Assembly (NCBI RefSeq): GCF_025854335.1
Contig: NZ_CP107716.1
Coordinates: 1,295,001-1,359,000 of the forward strand
Direction: 5' to 3'
Length of the DNA stretch: 64,000 nucleotides
DNA from: Pelagibacterium flavum
GTDB taxonomy: Bacteria; Pseudomonadota; Alphaproteobacteria; Rhizobiales; Devosiaceae
The notes beneath the pieces are model-generated. The model searched no databases, had not been told where the DNA came from, and worked only from the letters and a program-made list of their open reading frames with translations. The translations under genes and the position numbers were made by a program. Shown here in pieces: positions 8,267 through 16,367 of this stretch (position 1 is the first letter of the stretch; each line of letters opens with the position of its first letter).

Positions 8267-9817
8267 ATGAAAAAACCCGATATCTCGGGCGCAGATCAAT
8301 TGCGCCAACGCCAGACCCGCCGTGCCGAAATCCTCGCCGGCGATACGGTCATGACTGTCGACGACAGACGAAAAGCTCTCCCGCCGCTGCGTGACAATCC
8401 GTCTGCCGATTTGCGGCAGATCGCGCTGCTTCAGAAGCAGAAGCTGAAAGACGGCGACAGCGACAATCTGCTGGCGGCGATCGACAATGCCTTGGATGCC
8501 CCGACTGCAACGAGCGCGCTGGCATTGCGCGACGCGTTGCCGTGGGACCGCAATGCCAGCGCATCACTTGATTTTCTTGCGATGCTGATGGGCGATGAAG
8601 ATGCCCTGTTTCGCTACATTCAGCGTGCTGGCTATCGTCCTGGGCTCAATGAAATCGATCGCTTCTTTGGTGATGCATTTCTCATCGCACTGATGCGCGA
8701 CACAATGTATTTCAAACCGTGTGCTGGCCAGGATGGCTATGAAGCCGGCGATCTCGATCTCATGATCGACTGCGGAATCGGTGCGATCAAAGACTTGCAC
8801 GATAGCTATGACGAGTATGTCGCTGCGACTGCTGAAGCAGCGGAAACGGCTGTAGATGTGCAGTCTGAAATCGCTGCTCTCAATGAAAAGCTCGATGACA
8901 TCGATGCCAACCTGCCGTCAAAATCTGGTGGCGGCTTCTCGTCGATCGGGAAGTCGTCGGGGCATGTCGTCATCCCGAAGCTGCCGGATGGCGGCACAGG
9001 GGGGCAGAGAGATGCGCGTCGGGCGTTCAAAGAATTGGCAGGAAAACCGCTTCCGCTCATCACGCGAGGCGATGTCGCCGGTCATGCGCGTGCGCTCAAG
9101 GCTAGGTGGCCGCACGCCGCTTCGGTGATCGATACCGTGCTGGGCGACCTCGCTGCAGTCGATCCGGCTCGCTTTCGACCGACACTTCTTGTGGGTCCGC
9201 CAGGCTCAGGGAAGACCAGTCTTGCGCGGGCGATCGCAGAGCAGGTGGGTTTGCCCTGTCAGACGTATTCGATGTCTGGGGTGCACGACGCATCGCTCAT
9301 CGGGACATCTGGTCAGTGGTCGACGGCAAGGCCAAGCGTGCCCCTGCAGCTTGTGCAGTCGAGCGGCAAGGGCAACGGCGTGATCGTCTGGGACGAAATC
9401 GAGAAAGTCGATCCCAGCCGCCACAATGGCTCTGCGGTCGAAGGATTGCTGCCGTTTTTCGAGACGTCGCAGTCCAAGGCCATCAGGGATCTTGCGATCG
9501 ATGCCGAGGTCAATCTGAGCATGATTTCTCACTTTGCGACCGCCAACGACCTCAACGGCGTCCCGGACCCGGTTCGCGATCGCATGCGGATAATAAAAAT
9601 GCCGGATCCTGAATGGCAGCATGTCGGGACTTTGAGCCGGCAAATCCTCGACGACCTGGCGAAAGAGTGGGGCAGGGACCCTAGGTGGCATGAAGATCTC
9701 GCGCAAGACGAGCTCGAGAATATCCGGCGCGGCTGGAACGGCGGTAGCCTGCGTCAGCTCAGGGTCTCAATCATGGCGACGATTGCGACCCGCGAGAGCT
9801 GGATGGCTCGAGCTTAG
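8267..9817 (+). CDS. Lon-type AAA+ ATPase without protease domain
   Basis: 516 residues. The N-terminal 270 residues are unrecognised and helical, with a Gly/Ser linker (SKSGGGFSSIGKSSG) near 225-240. The AAA+ module has Walker A GPPGSGKT at 310-317, Walker B VIVWDEIEKVD, sensor 1 HFATAND and an arginine-finger region DPVRDRMRIIKMP, all closest to the Lon ATPase pattern. No Ser-Lys protease domain follows. Such stand-alone ATPases usually remodel protein partners, here presumably products of the small genes around it. An ATG at 8254 lies in another frame. The flanking small genes suggest a mobile or defence cassette rather than core metabolism. Confidence 0.85.
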   Translation: MKKPDISGADQLRQRQTRRAEILAGDTVMTVDDRRKALPPLRDNPSADLRQIALLQKQKLKDGDSDNLLAAIDNALDAPTATSALALRDALPWDRNASASLDFLAMLMGDEDALFRYIQRAGYRPGLNEIDRFFGDAFLIALMRDTMYFKPCAGQDGYEAGDLDLMIDCGIGAIKDLHDSYDEYVAATAEAAETAVDVQSEIAALNEKLDDIDANLPSKSGGGFSSIGKSSGHVVIPKLPDGGTGGQRDARRAFKELAGKPLPLITRGDVAGHARALKARWPHAASVIDTVLGDLAAVDPARFRPTLLVGPPGSGKTSLARAIAEQVGLPCQTYSMSGVHDASLIGTSGQWSTARPSVPLQLVQSSGKGNGVIVWDEIEKVDPSRHNGSAVEGLLPFFETSQSKAIRDLAIDAEVNLSMISHFATANDLNGVPDPVRDRMRIIKMPDPEWQHVGTLSRQILDDLAKEWGRDPRWHEDLAQDELENIRRGWNGGSLRQLRVSIMATIATRESWMARA

Positions 9818-9830
9818 GGAGCCATCCGAC

Positions 9831-10037
9831 ATGACAGAGAACGAACAGCTGCGCGATGTCCTCGCGCTATGCGAGCGGCTGCGGCGGGAGGCGGGAACAT
9901 CTCGCCTCCGGGCTGCAGCAGAAGAGGTCCTGCGAGTGGGCGCCGATGCTGTGCCGGAGCTGCTGGAAGCAGCGAAGGGGACGGCTCACGAGCGGGTGGT
10001 CACAAAGGCGACCTGGGCGGCGTGGAATCGGAGATGA
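9831..10037 (+). CDS. Small unknown helical protein
   Basis: 68 residues, MTENEQLRDVLALCERLRREAG..., rich in Leu, Glu and Arg and probably all helical; C-terminal segment KGTAHERVVTKATWAAWNRR. It starts 14 nt after the ATPase stop. No family recognised. Likely cotranscribed with the ATPase. Confidence 0.5.
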   Translation: MTENEQLRDVLALCERLRREAGTSRLRAAAEEVLRVGADAVPELLEAAKGTAHERVVTKATWAAWNRR

Positions 10038-10039
10038 TC

Positions 10040-10360
10040 ATGAGAATTGTTGATGGCGCACTACGCGCAAAGCTTGAAGCCGCCCAGGTGGCGCTGGACG
10101 AAATCCATGCCGGGCGGGAGCCGACGTCAGAGCAGCTGGCCGATGCGCCGCTTCTTGATGCTTGGGCTGATAGCGAAATGGGCGGCAATCGGATTTGCGG
10201 CTTTGTGGAAGGTCATCCGACGATTGATGACGGGCCCTGCACGACTAGCGCGGTGATCTATTTCGCCGAGGATTACAGCTGGTGCCGGACGATTTCGCGA
10301 TATTATCGGCTTGGAAGGACACTGGAGCGGTATCTAATGAAAGGGCTGCGCGATGACTGA
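10040..10360 (+). CDS. Small protein with Cys/Trp motifs, possibly DUF6634-type
   Basis: 106 residues from the ATG at 10040 (GGAG 6 nt upstream); an ATG at 10034 overlaps the previous stop and is possible. Conserved-looking segments are ADAPLLDAWAD, CGFVEGHP, GPCTTSAVIYF and WCRTISRYYRLG. From memory this pattern resembles the family named DUF6634 in alphaproteobacterial accessory regions; I cannot check that. Function unknown. Confidence 0.6.
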   Translation: MRIVDGALRAKLEAAQVALDEIHAGREPTSEQLADAPLLDAWADSEMGGNRICGFVEGHPTIDDGPCTTSAVIYFAEDYSWCRTISRYYRLGRTLERYLMKGLRDD

Positions 10361-10673
10361 CGACCTTTTTGACCGCCTACCCGACGAACCGCTTTCAGAC
10401 TACGCTCGGCGCATGCTCGATTTGATGGAGCATGCGAAATCATGCGTCGAATTCGAGCTCGGACGCGGCATCGATGCTGACATCATGCTTGATGAAATGC
10501 GCGAGATTATCGCGGGCGACGGCAAGTCTCTCGCTGTCCGTCGTGTGCGAGAAGCGCTAACATTTGCGCGGTCGTATTTTCCACGGGTCGAGATACCGCA
10601 TTACCCGAGCGACAACAACCTGATTGCGGCGGCGATGAAGCTGGTGCGGCAGCATGAGAGAGGTAGGATATGA
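10353..10673 (+). CDS. Small unknown acidic protein
   Basis: 106 residues, MTDDLFDRLPDEPLSDYARRML..., acidic helical N-terminus, then AVRRVREALTFARSYFPRVEIPHYP. It overlaps the previous gene by 8 nt, supporting translational coupling. No family recognised. Confidence 0.55.
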   Translation: MTDDLFDRLPDEPLSDYARRMLDLMEHAKSCVEFELGRGIDADIMLDEMREIIAGDGKSLAVRRVREALTFARSYFPRVEIPHYPSDNNLIAAAMKLVRQHERGRI

Positions 10674-10900
10674 CATGGGTAGATGATGAAGCCGTGCTTG
10701 AGCATGCACACGAAGTCCTCTCGGAACGCTGTCCCGGTAAAAAATCAAGATCGTTGCCACGTTCGACATCGCGCACGTTGCATGGGAATTCGACTGCCAA
10801 AGTTGGGCTTCACCGGGAAGATGGCGTGCCAGAGCTTGTAACTGTCAATCAGACGACCGGCGATGAGCGGTCGGTGCGTGAAATCTTGGAAGTGTCGTGA
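10670..10900 (+). CDS. Small unknown protein, last gene of AAA+ cassette
   Basis: 76 residues, MTWVDDEAVLEHAHEVLSERC..., basic middle (GKKSRSLPRSTSRT) and C-terminal VNQTTGDERSVREILEVS. Its ATG overlaps the preceding TGA by 4 nt. No family recognised. The run of coupled small genes ends here. Confidence 0.45.
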   Translation: MTWVDDEAVLEHAHEVLSERCPGKKSRSLPRSTSRTLHGNSTAKVGLHREDGVPELVTVNQTTGDERSVREILEVS

Positions 10901-11007
10901 TCGGACTTTGGTCGATACAAGAAGGCTAAGCGCCGGTCGCCGTTGCCTCTTGGGCCACATCATGGCACCAAGCTGATGGGGTGCAATCATTTTGTTTTGG
11001 GGGAGCC

Positions 11008-11118
11008 ATGTCAGCCGTTGACAAGCTGCTGGGCGAGTATCGGAACGCAGCAGTTACCGAACGCGAAAAGGGCACTTACTTCGAACGACTGGCGCGGGCG
11101 TATCTCCGTTTCGCCTGA
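11008..11118 (+). pseudogene. N-terminal stub of a large helicase or restriction protein
   Basis: ATG at 11008 follows GGGGGAGCC and encodes 36 residues, MSAVDKLLGEYRNAAVTERE, KGTYFERLARAYLRFA, then TGA. The pattern of a short helix followed by REKGTxFExLxxxYL is, as I remember it, how large DEAD/DEAH-type restriction-modification proteins (type ISP and relatives) begin. Nothing similar continues downstream in any frame, so the gene appears truncated. The 250 bp after it hold no coherent ORF. The assignment rests on a short motif. Confidence 0.45.
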
Positions 11119-11371
11119 AATACGGAAAAGCCGCTGTCACAGTCGTTGTAGCTGCCCATCTGAACGACCTTATATCGGGCATCGCGTTGGGACCCCCGTC
11201 ACGGATGAAGAGGCAAAATGGGGGCCGGAAGCTTTCAGTCCGTTGCTGGGGGCAGATCATGGATTGACTGCCTTAAGACGCAGGCAAATGACTTGACCGC
11301 GTTACCGTCGCAATAGGCAGCCGCCGCTACCAGCTCGTGACATTGCATACTCACAGCGCCCGCCGCATAGC

Positions 11372-13195
11372 CTATTTGTCGGGGATCAGCAGGACGCACA
11401 CGTCGTCGTTAGGCGACATGATCGTCGTGCGGGTTTTCGCGCGCGTTACGCTCACGCGGAAATTCTGGCGAGCTTGCGTCATCGCGCCCGCGCGGACATT
11501 GCCGCCCACAATGCGATCCGGGTTGCCGACGATCTCGCCCTTATAGCGCTTCGGCCATCCTTCGAAGATGATGACCTCATCGAATTGCTTCCCCTTCGCC
11601 TTGTGCATATTCATCACGACGACACCCGACTCCGGTTTGTGAGCGGTCGCAAAATGCTCCTGCACGAACGCTTGACGAGTGACAGCGAGCGCGTTCTTGT
11701 ATCCGCCCGTATCGCGCCAGTCCTGCGATAGGCTTTGCCGGAGCTGCGTTCCGCGTTCGAGAAGCCGGACGTTGCGCGCCTCCTTCGCAACCTCGCCGAG
11801 CCGAGTGCAAGCACCAGCTTCAAGCACCGCTCGAACGGCGGTCCAATCGTGGTCAGGCCGGCCGGACAGCGCAACAGCCGTTGCAGCCTCGTGGACCGCG
11901 AACGTGGCTTGCAGGACGCTGTTCGCCGGAACGGCCTTCCCCTTCGCAAGGCAGTCATTCCACCTGCTCAGCGCCGAGCGGAACCGCGCCGCTTCCGCCA
12001 GATCGCCCTTGGTCGGTGCATGACCCCCTCGGCCGCTGAAATAACTGCAAAGCACGTCGACGAATTCGTCAAAGCAACCGACGTGACTTCGCTGCTGGAG
12101 AAGGAAGGCAATCACCTCGGACGCCAGGATCGGGCCTTCCATGTCGACGGCTGCAGTGTGTGCGATCGGAGGCACGTTGCCGAAGGGCGCGCGCAAATTG
12201 TCGGAGACCAGCCGGGTCATACGCTTGGTCGGCACCAGAATCGCAAGCGACCAATCTCGGCGGGCCGTCGCGACTAGCCGCTTACGAGCTTTCAGAACCT
12301 GAGCGACAAGCGAGGCGAAGGCTTGATTAGGATTCGAGGCAAATCCCTCGTAGTCTATGCCCTGATACGCTTCTTCCCGAAATTTGCCGGTAAGAAGGTG
12401 GTTTCCGAACAGTGCGATGTCGGTCCCCTTGCTGCGGTGATTGTCCCCGGCCAGATCATGCTCGGAGGGCTTGAACGCCTTCCTGAAGTGATCGAGGCGC
12501 TCGGGATCGGCGCCGATGAAATCAAAGATGCGCTGCTCAGGGTCGGCTAGCGCGATCAGTGTGCTGCTCTTGCCTACCGCCTCGACCGCGCGCCACTGCT
12601 GGGCGCTGGTATCTTGAAACTCGTCGAGAATGATGGACGGGTACATGGTCGACACGAGATCGCGGACCTTGGTGGAACCATGCAGCAAAGTGGCCACGCG
12701 CTCGGCGAACAGATCGAAGCAGATCTTGCCTTCCTCGGTCGCCAGCCGCATCCGCTCGGCAACCTCCAGCGCGGCCTTCTGCGCCTTCTCCTCATCTGAC
12801 AGCTTGGAGGGCGCCTTGAAGCCGCTGCGGATCGCTGAAAGCGCAATCGCTTCATTGGGAGGCGTCAGGATCGCCATGCGGCGAGGAAACCCGACCAGAT
12901 AGCCGTGCGCCTTGAGAATGCGCCAGAAGAAGGAGTGATAGGTATCGACCTCGATCCGCTCCTTGTCTTCCTTCATGACCGACTGCTCTTCGTCAATCGC
13001 TTCGAAAACGCGCGAGACCGTCGCGCGCGCAAAGCTCAGGAATAGGATGCGCTGCCCCGGCCTCAGCTTCTCGCGGGCGATCTTTGCTGCCTTCAAGATG
13101 GACACTGTAGTCTTGCCTGAGCCAGGCCCACCTACGACGAGCTGGTGCCCATCTTCCTTTAGAACATCCTTTTGCGCGGGTGTCAGATCGACCAT
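11372..13195 (-). CDS. UvrD/PcrA-like superfamily 1 helicase, Gabija GajB-like
   Basis: 607 residues from the ATG at 13195. Walker A GGPGSGKTT at 22-30; motif Ia-like LFLSFARATVSRV; motif II SIILDEFQDTSAQQW (DEFQD); motif III LIALADPEQRIFDFIGAD; motif V/VI region VVMNMHKAKGKQFDEVIIF and the C-terminal FRVSVTRAKTRTTI. It lies 8 nt after the OLD-nuclease gene, GAGGGG overlapping that gene's stop region serving as ribosome site. In Gabija anti-phage systems the nuclease GajA and helicase GajB form one complex that cuts DNA when nucleotides are depleted. This helicase is about 100 residues longer than the best-known GajB, so it may be a divergent type. Confidence 0.88.
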   Translation of the reverse strand: MVDLTPAQKDVLKEDGHQLVVGGPGSGKTTVSILKAAKIAREKLRPGQRILFLSFARATVSRVFEAIDEEQSVMKEDKERIEVDTYHSFFWRILKAHGYLVGFPRRMAILTPPNEAIALSAIRSGFKAPSKLSDEEKAQKAALEVAERMRLATEEGKICFDLFAERVATLLHGSTKVRDLVSTMYPSIILDEFQDTSAQQWRAVEAVGKSSTLIALADPEQRIFDFIGADPERLDHFRKAFKPSEHDLAGDNHRSKGTDIALFGNHLLTGKFREEAYQGIDYEGFASNPNQAFASLVAQVLKARKRLVATARRDWSLAILVPTKRMTRLVSDNLRAPFGNVPPIAHTAAVDMEGPILASEVIAFLLQQRSHVGCFDEFVDVLCSYFSGRGGHAPTKGDLAEAARFRSALSRWNDCLAKGKAVPANSVLQATFAVHEAATAVALSGRPDHDWTAVRAVLEAGACTRLGEVAKEARNVRLLERGTQLRQSLSQDWRDTGGYKNALAVTRQAFVQEHFATAHKPESGVVVMNMHKAKGKQFDEVIIFEGWPKRYKGEIVGNPDRIVGGNVRAGAMTQARQNFRVSVTRAKTRTTIMSPNDDVCVLLIPDK

Positions 13196-13203
13196 CGGCC
13201 CCT

Positions 13204-15009
13204 CTATTCGATGGGCTCGACGGCAGCATCCTCGCCATTCTCGTGCGGCGGGGCGGGCGGTGGATCGCAGATCGCCTTGAGCGTCACGCAGGTGTCGCGA
13301 ATCCACGACGGAACTTCGGGCTCGGAGCATTGGCCGAGGAAATCCGCGATCCCCCAATTTCCCTTCGCCCAGCCGAAATACTCCTTCAGCGCGTCGATCA
13401 GGTTGGTCTTCGGATCGGGGAACTTCTGCAACAGGTGCGGTGGCCAATCGAGCGCATCGGAAAAGCGTTCAAGCGCGGCTTGGGTCGTGTTCTTGAGGAT
13501 TAGATCCTCGATGCCCTTTTCCTCGTGCATGAACAGGCGTTCGACCTGGGCTTCGATTGCGGCCTTCGCGGGGTCGGTCTGCTTGTCGCAAAGTGCGAAA
13601 GTCCGCTTGCCGAGACCCTTATAGAGCCCGCCGAGGTCGGCGATCTGCGACTCGGTACCCGCATCGATGATGCAGATGCCGAGAGCCTCGAGCGAGGCAT
13701 AGGTGGCGGGGTTAAGTTCAGAGAGCCGGCGGGCCGCGACCGGAAAGGAACTCGCCTCGGTCGCGCCCTCGGCGATGAGGACGCGACGCGACAGCAGGCC
13801 CTCGCAAAACCGTGTCCGAAACTCCTGGCGATAGCGCTTGTGCTTCACGCTGTCGGGCAGCGCGATCTGCGCCTGCTTAAGGATGCCATCATTCGCCCGC
13901 GACAGGATCACCGTCTCATCGAGCTTGAACTCTTCAAGGACATAGGGCGAGTGCGAGGTAACGATCGATTGGGCCGCCAGCTTGCGTAGTTCGTGAACGA
14001 TCCGCTTCTGGGCATATGGCGGAATCGCGGTCTCGACCTCCTCCATCGCGAAGATGACGTTCTGCTTATCCTCGGCGATCTGCGACAGCATCGCCAGCAC
14101 CAGCATGTTGATCGTGCCGGTGCCCTGCCGGAAGAAGGGTGCGGCATGGGCGCCATCTCCGGTGGCGATGAAGGCGGTCACGATCTTGCGCAGATGCTCG
14201 CGCGTGAGGTTTGATACCTTGAGATGCGGCTTTACGCCCCATTCTCGTGGCACATATTTCTTCAGCGACTTGTCGATACTCTCGAGCACGCCCGAAATGC
14301 CGATCGCGGGATCGCTCGCGACATCGAATCCGGCGAGCGTGCCGATCGTGCCTTCCCACATTTGCGGCCGGATTTCCTTCAGCCGCAAGATTATGTCGAG
14401 CAGGCTGCCATGCTCCAAGCTGAGCGCACGCGAGCCCGTGCGCAGTGAGCGCAGGAAGAGAAAGCCGCAGTGCTGCTTGTCCTTCTTAGAGAAGGGTACT
14501 GGAGTCTCTTCTTCCGTCAAGCTGCGCGCGTAATAGGTATTGCCAACGAAATCGTCCTCTTCGCCGTCGTATGCGCCGACGAACGTGACGCGCAGCGCCG
14601 CCTTAATGTTCGCCGCATCCACGCCCGCAGGATTTGCTTCCGTGAAGAAGTCTCCAGTTTCGACGTTGAGCCACTCGATGTTGCCGCCAAACCGGGCTTC
14701 CTGCTCCTCTGACAGCCCGATGATCGTGACCTCTACGGTTATTTGCGGGGCGGGTTGCGGCTCTGCTGGGGCTGCCCCGTCATCGGCCGGAGCCGGAGCC
14801 ACAGCCAGATAATTGCCCTCATAGAAATCGTGCTCGTCGACGGGAGGTCGGCGGTTCAGTCGATCCGGCCCAAGAGCGAGATCTATGGCTTCGAGAACAG
14901 AGGATTTGCCGGTGTTGTTGTCGCCGATGAGGACGGCATGATCTGGCAGAACGAGCTTGGTTGAACTTATGCCGCGGAAATTCTTGATCGATACAGCGTG
15001 AACTTTCAA
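13204..15009 (-). CDS. OLD-family ATPase/TOPRIM nuclease, Gabija GajA-like
   Basis: 601 residues. An ABC-type ATPase half begins LKVHAVSIKNFRGIS, has Walker A GDNNTGKSS at 29-37 and a late Walker B/signature region (VIFAMEEVETAIPP, IVTSHSPYVLEEF). The second half is a TOPRIM domain with VLIAEGATEASS (catalytic Glu), IIDAGTESQI and FALCDKQTD. OLD proteins paired with a UvrD helicase are class 2 OLD, the arrangement of Gabija. The start is the TTG at 15009 with a G-rich tract upstream; it matches the family's usual first residues. A stronger site, AAGGAG with ATG at 15047, is one base out of frame because of a seven-C tract. Confidence 0.88.
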   Translation of the reverse strand: MKVHAVSIKNFRGISSTKLVLPDHAVLIGDNNTGKSSVLEAIDLALGPDRLNRRPPVDEHDFYEGNYLAVAPAPADDGAAPAEPQPAPQITVEVTIIGLSEEQEARFGGNIEWLNVETGDFFTEANPAGVDAANIKAALRVTFVGAYDGEEDDFVGNTYYARSLTEEETPVPFSKKDKQHCGFLFLRSLRTGSRALSLEHGSLLDIILRLKEIRPQMWEGTIGTLAGFDVASDPAIGISGVLESIDKSLKKYVPREWGVKPHLKVSNLTREHLRKIVTAFIATGDGAHAAPFFRQGTGTINMLVLAMLSQIAEDKQNVIFAMEEVETAIPPYAQKRIVHELRKLAAQSIVTSHSPYVLEEFKLDETVILSRANDGILKQAQIALPDSVKHKRYRQEFRTRFCEGLLSRRVLIAEGATEASSFPVAARRLSELNPATYASLEALGICIIDAGTESQIADLGGLYKGLGKRTFALCDKQTDPAKAAIEAQVERLFMHEEKGIEDLILKNTTQAALERFSDALDWPPHLLQKFPDPKTNLIDALKEYFGWAKGNWGIADFLGQCSEPEVPSWIRDTCVTLKAICDPPPAPPHENGEDAAVEPIE

Positions 15010-15309
15010 AATCGCCCCCCCAAGCCCCGAGCATCTTCATAATTCATCGTCTCCTTTGTTACCTCCGATTTGATGGTGAAGCAAAGGAGCGAAATGGTTC
15101 GCGTCGTCGGTACGGGCCTTGGATGGGCTTAGTTTCTTTGTCAGAATTCTATCGGCAGCTTTTGGGAGTAAGCGGGAGCTTCCTGAACGTCCGAAATGGG
15201 CGCGCAAAGCCATATCCTCGGACAGCGCAGCGCCGACGAATGTGACGTTCCCTTGAACCTTGATGTTTTTCAGCTACCTTTTTAGCTCTATCGGGCGGGG
15301 GACGGTCAA
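15010..15309. other. Intergenic region between divergent nuclease and GIY-YIG genes
   Basis: Contains the 5' end signals of the leftward nuclease (CCTCCTTT-type complement of AAGGAG near 15051, C7 at 15015-15021) and presumably divergent promoters. No ORF, repeat or RNA gene is apparent. Confidence 0.5.
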
Positions 15310-16035
15310 GTGAAGAGATCGCTGCAGGAAAAAATCGACTCCGGCGAGATTGGCGATATGTCGCAATTATTGGCCTATGTCGGCGAGCAAGGCTGGTCGG
15401 TGGTTCGCAATGGCGTGGACTATCTCGGCGTGGAAAACGCTGAAGGTAAACGCTTCCGTGTCCGTTTCCCTTTCGTCAATCATACGCGTGAAGCTCGCAC
15501 AAAGGTCAGCCGCGAACTCAACGAAAAGCGGCGCGACAGTCTTGCCGGCTATTGGATCTACGGTCTGTTGGCCGAACATGGCGAAGATCGTGCCTGTTAC
15601 ATTGGTCAGGCAGTCGACTACGTGCGCAGGGTCAAGGATCACATCCGCGGCAGAGAAGGCCGATCGTCCTGGGACCTGGCACGCTGGGCTGAGGCCCGAG
15701 GCGTCGCGGTTGAGTTCGCTCTGCTCGAATTCGTTCCCGGTCAGCCCCGTAGCCATGGGCCTGCTTCAGCGGCCACGGTGATTGAGGGGCTCTGGCTACG
15801 ACGTGCGCTAGCTGCAGGGTTTCAAGCTCCGGGAATGGAGCGATGGGGTGGTCTGCCTCGACCTGGTGCAGGGGTCGATCTGCGTTGGCCGGAAGATGAA
15901 GTGGCGGAAGCCCGACGTCCGCTTGCCTTGGTCATTCCTGATCGTCTCCTGCCGGCACAGGTGGCAATTCGTAGGGCTCGCAAGAGATACGCCACATTAG
16001 AGGCGATGCAGCCGACATCTACCGATGGCACATAG
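15310..16035 (+). CDS. GIY-YIG nuclease-like protein
   Basis: 241 residues from a GTG with GGGGGAC upstream. N-terminal 75 residues form a small unassigned domain (LAYVGEQGWSVVRNGVDYLGVE). The GIY-YIG module starts at 81 (YWIYGLL) with CYIGQ at 96-100, VRRVKDHI at about 105-112 carrying the likely catalytic Arg, and TVIEGLWLRR at about 165-174 carrying the likely Glu and downstream basic helix. The C-terminal 60 residues are basic. All catalytic positions look present. Its place next to a Gabija-like pair and a methyltransferase suggests a DNA-directed defence or mobility role; no partner gene is evident. Confidence 0.75.
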   Translation: MKRSLQEKIDSGEIGDMSQLLAYVGEQGWSVVRNGVDYLGVENAEGKRFRVRFPFVNHTREARTKVSRELNEKRRDSLAGYWIYGLLAEHGEDRACYIGQAVDYVRRVKDHIRGREGRSSWDLARWAEARGVAVEFALLEFVPGQPRSHGPASAATVIEGLWLRRALAAGFQAPGMERWGGLPRPGAGVDLRWPEDEVAEARRPLALVIPDRLLPAQVAIRRARKRYATLEAMQPTSTDGT

Positions 16036-16367
16036 AAGGCCCTCTGGATTGCTCCCGCTGCGGCGTTAGGGATCAACGGTGGGCCAGTGACTCCTTCGAC
16101 TCAACTATGAGATCGGGACGCACAGCCGCATCCGGGCCAGGAACCTTCTGCTGGTCGCTCGATACGCCGCCACTGGACCGTGCGGCGACGTCCGTTTTAG
16201 AGAAATTGAGAAAGCTTGGCGAATGGCCGGAGTGGGGGCGCGTTGCTGCCGTTCGAGGACGGCAGACTTGCTCTCCATGGAAAGGCATGTTCCGATAACT
16301 TTCGATTATCGGAATATGGGTTTGCCGACCTTCCCGAGGCAATTTGGGGTATGCAAGCAATGTGAAG
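16036..16367. other. Non-coding gap with a recombination-site-like inverted repeat
   Basis: Between convergent genes. Short ORFs here on both strands lack ribosome sites and coherent composition. The only structure seen is the inverted repeat at 16290-16314. Confidence 0.5.
16290..16314. repeat. Inverted repeat with 9-bp arms and 7-bp spacer
   Basis: TTCCGATAA (16290-16298) and TTATCGGAA (16306-16314) are perfect inverted arms around CTTTCGA. The arms are AT-rich at the inner ends and no T-tract follows, so it resembles a tyrosine-recombinase core site (dif or loxP type: 9-13 bp arms, 6-8 bp spacer) more than a terminator. No integrase gene is present in the window. Confidence 0.55.
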
